Positions 16,766 through 25,668 of a DNA stretch of 64,000 nt are shown piece after piece. Position 1 is the stretch's first letter, and each line of letters begins with the position of its first letter. The position numbers and the translations under genes were made by a program. The notes under the pieces were generated by a model. The model did not search any database and was not told where the DNA came from. It saw only the letters and a list, made by a program, of their open reading frames with translations. Source of the stretch: Fibrella rubiginis (GTDB lineage Bacteria; Bacteroidota; Bacteroidia; Cytophagales; Spirosomataceae); contig NZ_JAFMYV010000002.1 in the NCBI RefSeq assembly GCF_017353185.1, positions 124,001 to 188,000 of the forward strand, given 5' to 3'.

Positions 16766-19108
16766 CTACTCCACAATAACCTCATCCACAGCCAGTGAGG
16801 CAGGTTTGCCGCCGCGTTCGTTCTGGTGTTCGTCGGGCACGATGCCGTAGTTTTTGATGATAACGCGGACGTAGCGGGCGCGGGCGGTTTTGAAATCTGC
16901 CACCACCGGTACCACGCGCCAGTGCCCCTCCAGTGGCTCGTTGACAGGCTGGGCAATGGCCTCTTTATACGAGTCGCCTTCGCGTGATAAAGCTACCTCT
17001 ACCGACTTGGGTGGCAGCACGCCATACATCACTTTTTTCATGAACGAGGTCGTCACCTTCGTTACGGGTTTTACCTCGCCGAGGTCGATGGTTAGCTCAA
17101 TATCGTTGCCACCCGACACCTGCACCCAGGGGCGGTCGTCGCGGGGGCTGGCGGCCACTTGTCCGTCGGTGAGGCGTTTCAGATCCGGGTCGGCGTTTTT
17201 CGGGGCTGGCGTAGCATAGGTGTAAGGTTTGCCCTTGGCGCGGTGGATGATAAACGTTTCGGCGAAGGGCTTGTCGTTACCGGGCACTGTTATGGCTTTG
17301 ATCGTGGTCGTCTTCGTGAGCGTAATTGGAGCGATGTATTCAGTGGCGGCAGGCGTCGCATCGCGGCCATTGGTGGTGAAGAAAATCTTGCCGTCGGTGT
17401 CGAGTTTCGACAGCCGTACCTGCAACTGTCGGGGTGTCGACCCATTTTCATCCGTAAACTGCGTCTCGGCCCGCACGTCGAGCAGACGCTTGGCATAGTT
17501 CAGACCAATTCGGTCGAAGCGTTTCAGGTGGTTTTTCAGGCGGGCGGCGAAGTCCTCGAAGTTGCGCGGCCCGGCGGGCATCCAGCCAATTTCGGCCAGG
17601 GCCACAGCGCGGGGGTAGACCATGTATTCCACGTCGGTAGGTGTCTGGATGTATTCTGTCCAGAGGTTGCCCTGCACGCCCAGGATGTATTTCTGCTCAT
17701 CGGCAGTCAGTTCGGCGGGGGTGGGTTCGTAGCTGTAGACTTTCTCCACGGGCAGGTAGCCGCCAATAGCCAGCGGCTCGGTGGTGGGGTCGGCCTGGTA
17801 CTTGTCGATGTAGCAAAACGCGCCGGGTGTCATTACCACGGTATGCTTTTGTTTGGCCGCTTCAATGCCGCCCTGCACCCCCCGCCAGCTCATGACGGTG
17901 GCGTTGGGCGCGAGGCCCCCTTCCAGAATTTCGTCCCACCCGATGATGGCCCGCCCCTTGCTGTTGACGAACTTCTCGATGCGCCGGATCACGTAACTCT
18001 GCAGGCCGTTTTCGTCTTTCAGGTTTTGTTTTTTGATCAGCTCCTGGCAAAACGCGCTCTTCTTCCAGGCGTCTTTGGGGCACTCGTCGCCACCAATGTG
18101 GATGTACTTGCCGGGGAACAAGGCCATCGTTTCGGTAAGCACGTCCTGCAGGAACGTGAACGTCTTTTCGGTGGGGCAGAATACATCGCGGATGATGCCC
18201 CAGCGCGTGCCGACGGTATAGTTTTTGGCTGGCTCACAGCCCAGTTCGGGGTAAGCCGCCAGGGCAGCGAGCCCATGACCGGGCATCTCAATTTCGGGCA
18301 CAATGGTCACGTGCCGGGCGGCGGCGTAGCGCACCACGTCTTTGATCTGCTCCTGCGTGTAGAACCCGCCATGGGGTTTGCCGTCGAAGCGCTGCGGGTA
18401 ATATTCACCATACTGACCAATCAGCGTTTCCTTCCGCACCGATCCCACAGTTGTCAGTTTGGGGTATTTCTTGATCTCGATCCGCCAGCCCTGATCGTCG
18501 GTGAGGTGCCAGTGGAAGGTGTTCATTTTGTGCATCGCCAGCAGGTCGATAAACTTCTTCACGAAGGTGACGGGCATGAAGTGGCGGCATACGTCGAGCA
18601 TCAGGCCCCGGTAGGCGTAGCGGGGCCGGTCGAGGATATCGCAGGCGGGCATCGACCAGTTGGTGCTGGCAGCGCGGGTGGTGCCGTATACGTCGGCGGG
18701 CAGCAGTTGCATCAGCGTCTGTGCGGCGTAGAAATAACCCTTCGGGGTCTCGGCTTCCACCCGCACGCCATCGGGCGTTACGCGCAGCAGATAGCCCTCC
18801 GGTCCGCACCGGCCTGCCGTATGTTTGTCGAATAGAATCTGTTTTCCCTTCGCCAGTGCGGGCGTAACTGTCGCTACAGAAATGGGCAGGCCACTTGTTA
18901 ATTTTAACTGACTACTAAGCAGTTGTGCCGCCGCTGCCTGTGCGGGGTCTTTGCCGGTAGTCAGAATTTTGGTTGTGCCTGTCAGGACAAACCGCCCGGC
19001 CCCAGCCGAGAATCTGGCTGGAAAAGGAATGATGTTGTACTCGTTTTCGGTGGCTTGCGCGAACGTGAGCGTAGTGGTGAGAAGAAGCAGGATGAGTGTT
19101 CGGAACAT
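16766..19108 (-). CDS. Beta-N-acetylhexosaminidase, GH20
   Basis: 780 residues, exported: signal peptide to about residue 18 (LTFAQA). An alpha+beta N-terminal GH20 domain is followed by the catalytic barrel (RGLMLDVCRHF at 167, HWHLTDDQGW at 199), with the catalytic Asp341-Glu342 pair in GGDEC. After the barrel come a chitobiase-type C-terminal beta domain (FFTTNGRDATPAA) and a discoidin-like carbohydrate-binding domain. It releases terminal GlcNAc/GalNAc from chitin or glycoprotein oligosaccharides, with substrate-assisted catalysis. Antisense open frames over this gene are shadows. Confidence 0.94.
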   Translation of the reverse strand: MFRTLILLLLTTTLTFAQATENEYNIIPFPARFSAGAGRFVLTGTTKILTTGKDPAQAAAAQLLSSQLKLTSGLPISVATVTPALAKGKQILFDKHTAGRCGPEGYLLRVTPDGVRVEAETPKGYFYAAQTLMQLLPADVYGTTRAASTNWSMPACDILDRPRYAYRGLMLDVCRHFMPVTFVKKFIDLLAMHKMNTFHWHLTDDQGWRIEIKKYPKLTTVGSVRKETLIGQYGEYYPQRFDGKPHGGFYTQEQIKDVVRYAAARHVTIVPEIEMPGHGLAALAAYPELGCEPAKNYTVGTRWGIIRDVFCPTEKTFTFLQDVLTETMALFPGKYIHIGGDECPKDAWKKSAFCQELIKKQNLKDENGLQSYVIRRIEKFVNSKGRAIIGWDEILEGGLAPNATVMSWRGVQGGIEAAKQKHTVVMTPGAFCYIDKYQADPTTEPLAIGGYLPVEKVYSYEPTPAELTADEQKYILGVQGNLWTEYIQTPTDVEYMVYPRAVALAEIGWMPAGPRNFEDFAARLKNHLKRFDRIGLNYAKRLLDVRAETQFTDENGSTPRQLQVRLSKLDTDGKIFFTTNGRDATPAATEYIAPITLTKTTTIKAITVPGNDKPFAETFIIHRAKGKPYTYATPAPKNADPDLKRLTDGQVAASPRDDRPWVQVSGGNDIELTIDLGEVKPVTKVTTSFMKKVMYGVLPPKSVEVALSREGDSYKEAIAQPVNEPLEGHWRVVPVVADFKTARARYVRVIIKNYGIVPDEHQNERGGKPASLAVDEVIVE

Positions 19109-19151
19109 GTGTTTTTTAGGGAAGAGAATTGTTTTTGCTTAGGCGAGTCTG

Positions 19152-19292
19152 ACCTCACCCCCGGCCCCTCTCCTCAAACCAGGAGAGGGGAGACTTACCA
19201 AAATAGGGATGTTTATAAGGTTGACTTCGTTTGTAGAATTTCTCAACTCGTCTCCCCTCTCCTGGTTTGAGGAGAGGGGCCGGGGGTGAGGT
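19152..19292. repeat. Inverted repeat H9 with self-paired arms
   Basis: Arms 19152-19194 and 19250-19292 (43 bp, perfect) with a 55-nt loop. Each arm is itself a hairpin, CCCCTCTCCT..AGGAGAGGGG, so the whole can fold as one long stem or as two small ones. Lies between two minus-strand genes (stop 19312, ATG 19108). Confidence 0.95.
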
Positions 19293-19311
19293 GAGTCTCA
19301 CCTGAACGAAG

Positions 19312-20574
19312 TCAAACAACCCCTCCAATTTTCTCCGCCACCAGCCGTCCCGTTTGCATGGCGGCGTTGAGCGACGGGTAGGCGGTTTGGTCGCCGCACT
19401 GGTAGAGGCCATCGCCCAGTTGCAGCGGTTGATGAATGGCATTGGGGCCGTAGGTGGGTAATGCCTGCGGAATATGGTCGGTGCGGAGGTGTTGCCAGCC
19501 ACGTACCGACTCGCCAAACCAGTCTGTCAGTTCAGTGCGAAGCTGGCTGGTCAGGGCCGATTCATCCACGCGGGTCATGCCCTGTGTGCTAACCGAGATC
19601 AGGAGTTGGCCGGCGGGGGCGTAGGCGGGAGCAATGTCGCTGATAACGGTGAGGTTATGCACGGCAGATGACCGCTTCGTGTTTAGCATCAGTAACTTAT
19701 CGACTTTCAGACTGTCGGGGCGGGTACCGGCCGGGGCCGAAAAATAAGTACAGGTCGTGTGGTTGAAGGCCTGCTCGGTGGGGGCGGGCCTGCCCAGCAG
19801 CCGCGCCGCCGAAGCGGCATCAACGGCTAGTACGACGGCCTCGCCGGTGAGCGTTTCGCCCGTGGCCAGCGTGACGGTTTTAGCTGACACATGAGCCACA
19901 GGCGTACTCAACCGAATGCTGTTATCGGGGAGGCTGCGGGCTAGTTGGGCGGGTATCTCGCCAATGCCGAGCGCAGGAACGGCCGCGTCGCCGAGGAAAA
20001 AGTTCTTAAAGCAGAACTGGAAAAAATTGCTCGACGTGGTCAGGTCATCTTCCAGGAAAACACCACCGAAAAAAGGCCGAAAAAACCGGTTGATCATCTG
20101 CTCTGAAAAGCCCTGTTCGTGCAAATAGGTTAGCGTGGTTGTGGCGGGCTGACCAAACATATCCTCTGTGGAAAGTCCCTGAACCTGCCGAATCAGGTTC
20201 ACAATCCGAATTTTGTCGGGCAGGGTGCCAACGGGCGAAACCAGTGTTTCAAACACACTGAAGGGTTCTTTGAACGGGTTCAGTAGCCGCATCCAGTGGT
20301 CCTTGTTGCCGGCCTCGTCATGATGAATACGGGCACCCGACCGAAACAGCTGCAGGTCTAACGCGCTGTAGTTCAGTAGCTGACGGGCTTCGGGATACGC
20401 TGTCAGCAGGATCTGAAACCCCCGGTCGAGGCGAAAGCCGTTGACAACATCGGTGCGAACACGGCCCCCAACGGCGTCGGCGGCGTCGAGTAGCAGCACG
20501 TCGCGGCCTTGGCGGTGGAGGTAGTTGGCGCAGGTGAGACCGGCCATGCCAGCACCAACGATGAGAATGGGCAT
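19312..20574 (-). CDS. FAD-dependent oxidoreductase, amine oxidase/phytoene desaturase-like
   Basis: 420 residues from ATG 20574, which starts directly on the dinucleotide-binding fold (MPILIVGAGMAGLTCANYL, GxGxxG at 6-11). GGRVRTD follows, then the substrate-domain phrases RFFRPFFGGVFLEDDL, and a C-terminal FAD motif YQCGDQTAYPSLNAAMQTGRLVAE. This is the NAD(P)/FAD oxidoreductase group that includes carotenoid desaturases and amine oxidases; substrate unknown. An upstream ATG at 20604 adds ten residues before the Rossmann strand and is unlikely. Divergent from pabA. Confidence 0.82.
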   Translation of the reverse strand: MPILIVGAGMAGLTCANYLHRQGRDVLLLDAADAVGGRVRTDVVNGFRLDRGFQILLTAYPEARQLLNYSALDLQLFRSGARIHHDEAGNKDHWMRLLNPFKEPFSVFETLVSPVGTLPDKIRIVNLIRQVQGLSTEDMFGQPATTTLTYLHEQGFSEQMINRFFRPFFGGVFLEDDLTTSSNFFQFCFKNFFLGDAAVPALGIGEIPAQLARSLPDNSIRLSTPVAHVSAKTVTLATGETLTGEAVVLAVDAASAARLLGRPAPTEQAFNHTTCTYFSAPAGTRPDSLKVDKLLMLNTKRSSAVHNLTVISDIAPAYAPAGQLLISVSTQGMTRVDESALTSQLRTELTDWFGESVRGWQHLRTDHIPQALPTYGPNAIHQPLQLGDGLYQCGDQTAYPSLNAAMQTGRLVAEKIGGVV

Positions 20575-20728
20575 AGGGTGGATAAGGCTGTTTGGAAAGA
20601 ACAAAAAAAGGCAGGCAGGGGAGCAAAAGCAAATGAATGTTTGTTCTGGTACTATTCGCAGAAAAATTGCATTTAGTTAAGTTAACAAAAAAATAACAAG
20701 CTGTTTTACAGTGATTTGCATTTTTGCG

Positions 20729-20761
20729 TTTGACAATTATTCCCAGAAAAGGGTACTTTAG
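20729..20761 (+). promoter_or_regulatory. Putative promoter of pabA operon
   Basis: TTTG at 20729-20732 and TACTTTAG at 20754-20761, 21 nt apart, fit the Bacteroidota TTTG/TAnnTTTG spacing with one mismatch. The ATG at 20784 follows by 22 nt. Confidence 0.5.
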
Positions 20762-20783
20762 GCCAACGTTACGCCAATTCGAC

Positions 20784-21359
20784 ATGCGTGTGCTTTTGCT
20801 CGACAACCTAGACTCGTTTACCTACACCCTGGCAGATTACCTGCAACAGGCGGGGGCCGAGTGTGTAGTGCGCCGAAGCAGCCTGCCATTGGAAACTATT
20901 ATCAATCAGCCCTACCATGCCATCGTGCTTTCGCCAGGGCCGGGAGTGCCTGCGTCTGCGGGGTGCCTGCTGCCCGTGATCGATTATTACCACAACCGCC
21001 TGCCCATGTTGGGGGTTTGTCTGGGACAACAGGCCATTGGAAGCTATTTTGGGGCTAGTTTGCAAAAAAGCCCAAAACCCATGCATGGCAAAGTATCGAC
21101 AATTCGGGTGCAGACCACCGACCCGCTGTTTCGGAATGTGCCGGAGCATATCCGGGTGACGCGGTATCACTCCCTGACGTTAGCGAACCTGCCGCCCCTG
21201 CTCGGCACCCTGGCTACAACGGCCAATGGAGAGATTATGGCGATCCGGCATCGGGCCTTGCCGATCTGGGGTGTTCAGTTCCACCCCGAAGCCGTACTCA
21301 CCGAATCAGGATTGACCATCTTACGCAATTTTATCACCGCAAACCAACCCACACTATGA
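20784..21359 (+). CDS. pabA: Aminodeoxychorismate/anthranilate synthase glutaminase subunit
   Basis: 191 residues, class I glutamine amidotransferase supplying ammonia for p-aminobenzoate or anthranilate. Triad: Cys79 in GVCLGQQ, His167 and Glu169 in FHPEA; LSPGPG at 50-55. No component I is adjacent, so PabA and TrpG roles cannot be separated; a stand-alone glutaminase often serves both. The start at 20784 (MRVLLLDNLDSFTYTL) is the family start; the in-frame ATG 20 codons upstream is rejected. Its stop overlaps the next ATG by four bases, so it is translationally coupled to the hydrolase. Confidence 0.85.
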   Translation: MRVLLLDNLDSFTYTLADYLQQAGAECVVRRSSLPLETIINQPYHAIVLSPGPGVPASAGCLLPVIDYYHNRLPMLGVCLGQQAIGSYFGASLQKSPKPMHGKVSTIRVQTTDPLFRNVPEHIRVTRYHSLTLANLPPLLGTLATTANGEIMAIRHRALPIWGVQFHPEAVLTESGLTILRNFITANQPTL

Positions 21360-22129
21360 AGTATACCGTACACCACGAAGGCGAATTCCGCTATGTCGAT
21401 GAAGGGCAGGGAGAAGTCCTTTTGTTGCTCCACGGCCTGTTTGGGGCCCTCAGCAACTGGGACGATGTAATCAACACCTTCAGCAAACAGTATCGGGTGG
21501 TCATTCCTATCCTGCCTATCTACGACATGCCCGTGCGTGAGGCCGGCCTGGACGGGCTGGTGGCGTTTGTGGAGCGGTTTGTGGCCTTCCGCGACCTGAC
21601 CGACCTTACCCTGTTAGGCAATTCGCTGGGGGGGCATGTGGGCCTGCTGTATACGTTTCGCCATGCCGACATGGTGAAGCGGCTGGTGCTCACGGGTAGT
21701 TCGGGCCTGTTTGAAAACGGCATGGGCGGGTCATTCCCCAAACGCGGCTCCTACGATTTTGTGGCCGAACGCGTAGCCTACACCTTCTACGACCCTGCCG
21801 TGGCCACCAAAGAACTCATCGACGAGGTCTTTAATGTGACCAGCAGCATACCCAAATGCATGAACATCGTGCAGATTGCCAAATCGGCGCAACGAACCAA
21901 TGTGGCCAAAGATTTGCACCAGATTACGGTGCCCACACTCCTGGTCTGGGGCCTGAACGATACCATTACCCCGCCGCACGTGGCCCACGAATTTGACCGG
22001 CTCATCGACAACACCGAATTATTTTTTATTGACAAATGCTGCCACGCACCCATGATGGAAAACCCCGCCCGGTTCAACAATCTGTTGATCGACTGGCTGG
22101 CCCGCCATCCGTTGTTAGTGGAGGCGTAA
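21356..22129 (+). CDS. Alpha/beta hydrolase with Ser nucleophile
   Basis: 257 residues, cytoplasmic. HGLFGALSNWD oxyanion region, nucleophile elbow GNSLGG with Ser90, acid in WGLNDTITP and His in CCHAPMMENP. The ATGA overlap with pabA and position before a CBS protein and nadK make it part of a five- to seven-gene run. The gene pair order pabA-hydrolase suggests an aromatic or cofactor metabolite substrate, but no specific function can be assigned. Confidence 0.82.
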   Translation: MKYTVHHEGEFRYVDEGQGEVLLLLHGLFGALSNWDDVINTFSKQYRVVIPILPIYDMPVREAGLDGLVAFVERFVAFRDLTDLTLLGNSLGGHVGLLYTFRHADMVKRLVLTGSSGLFENGMGGSFPKRGSYDFVAERVAYTFYDPAVATKELIDEVFNVTSSIPKCMNIVQIAKSAQRTNVAKDLHQITVPTLLVWGLNDTITPPHVAHEFDRLIDNTELFFIDKCCHAPMMENPARFNNLLIDWLARHPLLVEA

Positions 22130-22196
22130 GGTAGTTTTTGGAAACTATGAAAAAATCTTCTTAGTTTTCAACGTTATCACTCGACTGCTAGAACCT

Positions 22197-22865
22197 ATGA
22201 TCGCCGCTGAATTGATTGACCCCATGATTCCTGCCCTTAAACCGGGCGATTCTGTTGCCGACGCGCTGGAATGGATGCAGGAACACCGCCTGTCGCAGTT
22301 GGTCATTGCCGACGCGGGCATCTATACCGGCATCGTGAGTGAAGACCTGTTGCTCGATTTATCGGACGACGAACGACCCATCAGCGACGTGATGCGGCTG
22401 GCCGAAACCGTCATGGCCCGCGAAAATCAGCACCTGCTGGAATTGATCCCTATGGTAACGGAGCACCGCCTCGACGTGCTGGCTATTGTGGGCGAAGGCA
22501 ACGAACTGCTCGGCTGTGTTTCTACTACGGAACTGTTGCGGCAGTTTGCGCGTGACCTGGGCATGCTCGAAAGCGGGGCCATCCTTGTTCTGGCGCTGGA
22601 CGAACATGACTATTCGATGTCGGAAATCAGCCGTTTGGTAGAATCGAACAATGCCAAAATAATCAGCAGCTATTACAGCAGTGCCGCCATTGGCATGGCC
22701 GACCGGTCGCGCCTGACGCTGAAACTAAACCGCCGCGACATCACGCCGCTTGTTTCGACCCTCGAACGGTTTGGTTACACCATTGAATCTGCTTTTGCCA
22801 ACGTGCCCATCGAAAGTGTCGACCAGGAACGGTACGATGCCCTGATGCGGTATTTGAATACGTAA
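22197..22865 (+). CDS. CBS-domain pair protein
   Basis: 222 residues. Two CBS motifs occupy residues 1-120 (IPALKPGDSVADALEWMQEHRLSQLVI; LDVLAIVGEGNELLGCVST), which normally bind adenine nucleotides. The C-terminal 100 residues (LVLALDEHDYSMSEISRLVESNNAKI) look like an ACT-type regulatory fold. Lies directly before nadK, an arrangement recurrent in Bacteroidota, where it may sense adenylate state; that role is inferred. Confidence 0.82.
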   Translation: MIAAELIDPMIPALKPGDSVADALEWMQEHRLSQLVIADAGIYTGIVSEDLLLDLSDDERPISDVMRLAETVMARENQHLLELIPMVTEHRLDVLAIVGEGNELLGCVSTTELLRQFARDLGMLESGAILVLALDEHDYSMSEISRLVESNNAKIISSYYSSAAIGMADRSRLTLKLNRRDITPLVSTLERFGYTIESAFANVPIESVDQERYDALMRYLNT

Positions 22866-22873
22866 ACTAGATA

Positions 22874-22967
22874 AGTTTTCCGTTTTCGGTTTTCCGTTTT
22901 CAGTTGGCTACCGCCGTAGTACGCTTGCTTTAGCCAACTGAAAACGGAAAATCGAAAACGGAAAACT
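22874..22967. repeat. Inverted repeat H10 just before nadK
   Basis: Arms 22874-22910 and 22931-22967 (37 nt, one G-T), loop 20 nt. Period-7 arms of GTTTTCC type. The right arm ends six nt before the nadK ATG, so in mRNA it would sit across the ribosome-binding region. Confidence 0.95.
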
Positions 22968-22973
22968 GTTTTT

Positions 22974-23849
22974 ATGAAAATTGCCATTCACGGACGTACG
23001 CTGCCTGAGCCGGCGCGACCTTTTGTTCAGTCGATGTTCGACACGCTGGCGGCCCGCGGTATCGACGTGCAGCTCTCGGAAGTATACCGGAAGGCGCTCG
23101 ACGAAATGGGCGTGACGCACAACAGCCACAGCACCTATGCTACGCCACACGAGCTGTTCGACGCGGATTTTGCCTTTAGCCTGGGCGGCGATGGTACCCT
23201 GCTCGACGTAGTGTCGCAGGTGGGGGAGCGCGAAATCCCGATTGTCGGCATTAACATTGGTCGGCTGGGGTTCCTGGCAACGGTGTCGCCGGGGGGGATT
23301 CAGTTTATGCTTCACGCCCTGATGCACCAGAAATTTACCATCGACGAACGGTCGTTGGTGAGCGTGCAGACCGACACCGATATTTTCGAGGGTATCCCGT
23401 TTGGGCTAAACGACTTCACGATCACCCGCACCCAAAGCTCATCCATGATTACGGTGCATACGTACCTGGATGGTGAGTTTCTGAACTCGTACTGGGCCGA
23501 CGGCATCATCATTTCCACACCTTCTGGTTCCACGGGCTATTCGCTCAGCTGCGGCGGGCCGGTGCTCTTGCCCCATACCAACAATTTCATTATCACGCCC
23601 ATCAGCCCGCACAACCTCAACGTGCGGCCCATGGTGATCATGGATTCGTGCAAGCTGTCCTTTGAGGTAGAGAGCCGCAGTGGCAACTTTCTGGTAGCCC
23701 TCGATTCCCGTTCTGCCACCGTCGACGTGGCGACGAAACTGCAGGTACAGCGCGAGCGTTTTTCGGCACGGCTGGTAAAACTCAGCGACGATAATTTCCT
23801 CAACACCCTGCGCAGTAAGCTCAACTGGGGCTTCGACGTGCGTAACTAA
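22974..23849 (+). CDS. nadK: NAD kinase
   Basis: 291 residues, cytoplasmic; phosphorylates NAD to NADP. The family signature GGDGT is at 71-75 with catalytic Asp73, followed by NIGRLGFLA, LNDFTITR and the NAD-binding STPSGSTGYSLSCGGP. Full length for a Bacteroidota NadK. In this phylum nadK is commonly next to a DUF6089/PorG gene, as here. Confidence 0.96.
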   Translation: MKIAIHGRTLPEPARPFVQSMFDTLAARGIDVQLSEVYRKALDEMGVTHNSHSTYATPHELFDADFAFSLGGDGTLLDVVSQVGEREIPIVGINIGRLGFLATVSPGGIQFMLHALMHQKFTIDERSLVSVQTDTDIFEGIPFGLNDFTITRTQSSSMITVHTYLDGEFLNSYWADGIIISTPSGSTGYSLSCGGPVLLPHTNNFIITPISPHNLNVRPMVIMDSCKLSFEVESRSGNFLVALDSRSATVDVATKLQVQRERFSARLVKLSDDNFLNTLRSKLNWGFDVRN

Positions 23850-23957
23850 ACGGGAGCAGGTGCGTAGAAAAAGCGTTTATTCGCCAATAATTCGCCTTGC
23901 CCGCCGTTTTCTGAACAAACCGATGAAGCTGGGGCTGCTCAGCTTGTACTATAATTC

Positions 23958-24923
23958 ATGATATACCGAAACATTGCTACCTGGGGATTTTTGTCGGCGC
24001 TGCTGGTTAGTGTGGTTAGCAACGAAGGGTTAGCGCAGGGTCGGCAAAACCCCAAATTTTTGCCTTATTCCGAAGTAGGGTTCGGGGCCGGTACGTCGAC
24101 GTACTTCGGCGACCTGGCTGGGTATAGCCGCCCGCTGAAAAGCCTGTTTACCCTGCCCCGCTGGAACCTGGGCCTGATGTATACCCGGCATTTCACTCCT
24201 CAGCTCAGCGCACGGGCCTCATTCACCTGGGCACGCATTGCGGGCGATGATTATACCTACGGTAAGAGTGACCCGGTAAAATATGCCCCGTTGTATGTGC
24301 GTAACCTTCAGTTTCGGAATGATCTGAAAGAGTTTGCCCTGATCGGGATGTATGATTTCATTCCGGGTGGGCGCACCCCCCGCAACCGGCCCAAAGTGGC
24401 CCCTTATTTCCTGCTGGGGGTGGCTCTGGTAGCTCATAACCCAATGGGCCTTACTGGTCGCGACAATCCGGATGCCGGACAGCAGTGGGTAGCCCTGCAA
24501 CCGCTGGGTACCGAGGGCCAGGGCCAGCCCGGCTACGCCAAACCCTATTCGCTGGTGACGGTATCTGTTCCGGTTGGTTTGGGCGTTCGGTATGCCCTCA
24601 GCGAGTCGTTCAATCTGGCGGCTGAGGTGCGTTTGACACCTACGTTCAGCGATTACCTCGACGACGTAGGTGGGCCTTACCCCAACCCGAACGACCTGGC
24701 CACACCCCTGGCTAAAGCATTTTCAGATCGTACGCTGGAACGACTGGCTACCCGCTCAGGCGAAGACCGGCAGGCAGGAATCGACAAAATCATTGCTACC
24801 GGGCAAAACCCCGCCGATATCCGGGCGCGGGGCGGCGGTGGACGCATCCCTATCAAAGATTCGTACCTGCTGACGAGCTTCCAGATTCATTACATCATTC
24901 CTGCCAAAATCAGATGCCCGTAG
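23958..24923 (+). CDS. DUF6089 (PorG-like) outer-membrane beta-barrel protein
   Basis: 321 residues with signal peptide (cleavage near GLAQG). Alternating hydrophobic strands with repeated YSEVGFGAGTSTYFGDL-type openings and a terminal FQIHYIIP strand suggest a small outer-membrane barrel. PorG, a type IX secretion subunit, belongs to this family, and its usual place next to nadK supports that link. About 50 residues near 230-285 form a hydrophilic insertion. The next gene starts 10 nt before this stop and is a second family member. Confidence 0.72.
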   Translation: MIYRNIATWGFLSALLVSVVSNEGLAQGRQNPKFLPYSEVGFGAGTSTYFGDLAGYSRPLKSLFTLPRWNLGLMYTRHFTPQLSARASFTWARIAGDDYTYGKSDPVKYAPLYVRNLQFRNDLKEFALIGMYDFIPGGRTPRNRPKVAPYFLLGVALVAHNPMGLTGRDNPDAGQQWVALQPLGTEGQGQPGYAKPYSLVTVSVPVGLGVRYALSESFNLAAEVRLTPTFSDYLDDVGGPYPNPNDLATPLAKAFSDRTLERLATRSGEDRQAGIDKIIATGQNPADIRARGGGGRIPIKDSYLLTSFQIHYIIPAKIRCP

Positions 24924-25582
24924 CCCCTGTCCTGGTCCGGCTGTTTTTGGCCGGATTTTTTCTTTTACCAACCATAAGCCGGGCACAGAAAATTGAAGTA
25001 GGCGGCGCGTTGGGCGGCATGCTCTACAAGGGCGACATATCGCCAACGCTGAATCCGCGGTTTGTACAACCGGGCGGCGGGTTGTTTTTTCGGTATCATC
25101 CCACACGCTCTGTGGCGCTTCGGGTGCAGGTGAGCACGGGCAGGCTGGTAGGCGTAGACAGCCTGACTACCGATGCCTTCCAACGCGCACGTGGAGCTTC
25201 TTTCCGTAATACGGTTCGGGAGTTTGCCGTGCTGGGTGAATACAAGTTCAGAAATTATACCCCGCTTCGCAACGTAAAAAACTGGACACCCTACGTCTTC
25301 GGCGGCCTTGGCGTGTTCACCCACGGTTTGCGGCAGCCGGGAGAAAAGCCGCTTAATATCGCGTTTCCGCTGGGTGTAGGGGTTAAATATGAGTTTCACC
25401 GCCCCTGGACACTGGGTCTGGAATGGGGTACCCGGTTTACGTTTACCGATTCGCTCGACGGCTTAAAGCAACCCACTGCTGGCACGCCACGCCTGAATCA
25501 AAGCGATCCCGATACCAACGATCAGTATACGTTTGTGGCCCTTACGCTCAGCTATACGTTTTACAAAGTCTTTTGCCCCTAG
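24914..25582 (+). CDS. DUF6089-like outer-membrane protein, second copy
   Basis: 222 residues; signal peptide ending near SRAQK. It shares with the preceding protein the opening VGGALGGMLYKGDI, the middle REFAVLGEYKFRNYTP and the closing YTFVALTLSYTF strand. Overlaps the upstream gene by 10 nt, so coupled translation is likely. Which of the two is the actual PorG partner, or whether both serve type IX secretion, cannot be settled from sequence. Confidence 0.7.
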   Translation: MPVAPVLVRLFLAGFFLLPTISRAQKIEVGGALGGMLYKGDISPTLNPRFVQPGGGLFFRYHPTRSVALRVQVSTGRLVGVDSLTTDAFQRARGASFRNTVREFAVLGEYKFRNYTPLRNVKNWTPYVFGGLGVFTHGLRQPGEKPLNIAFPLGVGVKYEFHRPWTLGLEWGTRFTFTDSLDGLKQPTAGTPRLNQSDPDTNDQYTFVALTLSYTFYKVFCP

Positions 25583-25618
25583 GCCCAACAGAAGGCCTAT
25601 CAGGTGGCTTCTGAGGTG

Positions 25619-25626
25619 TATGTTTG
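25619..25626 (+). promoter_or_regulatory. Bacteroidota -7 box before the M23 gene
   Basis: TATGTTTG, exact TAnnTTTG, 42 nt before the ATG at 25669. A matching -33 box was not found. Confidence 0.4.
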
Positions 25627-25668
25627 CAGTAAACTTACCCCGTCTATTCGCCGAATCTTACCTTGCAC

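Noticed and set aside
17159..18835. A 558-codon open frame on the plus strand
   Set aside because: Antisense shadow of the GH20 gene, whose catalytic motifs are all intact on the minus strand. The same applies to the 475-codon frame at 58636-60063 over the RND pump.
25579..25602. TAGGCC..GGCCTA as terminator after the second DUF6089 gene
   Set aside because: Only a six-base stem, no T run, and the M23 gene follows closely on the same strand.
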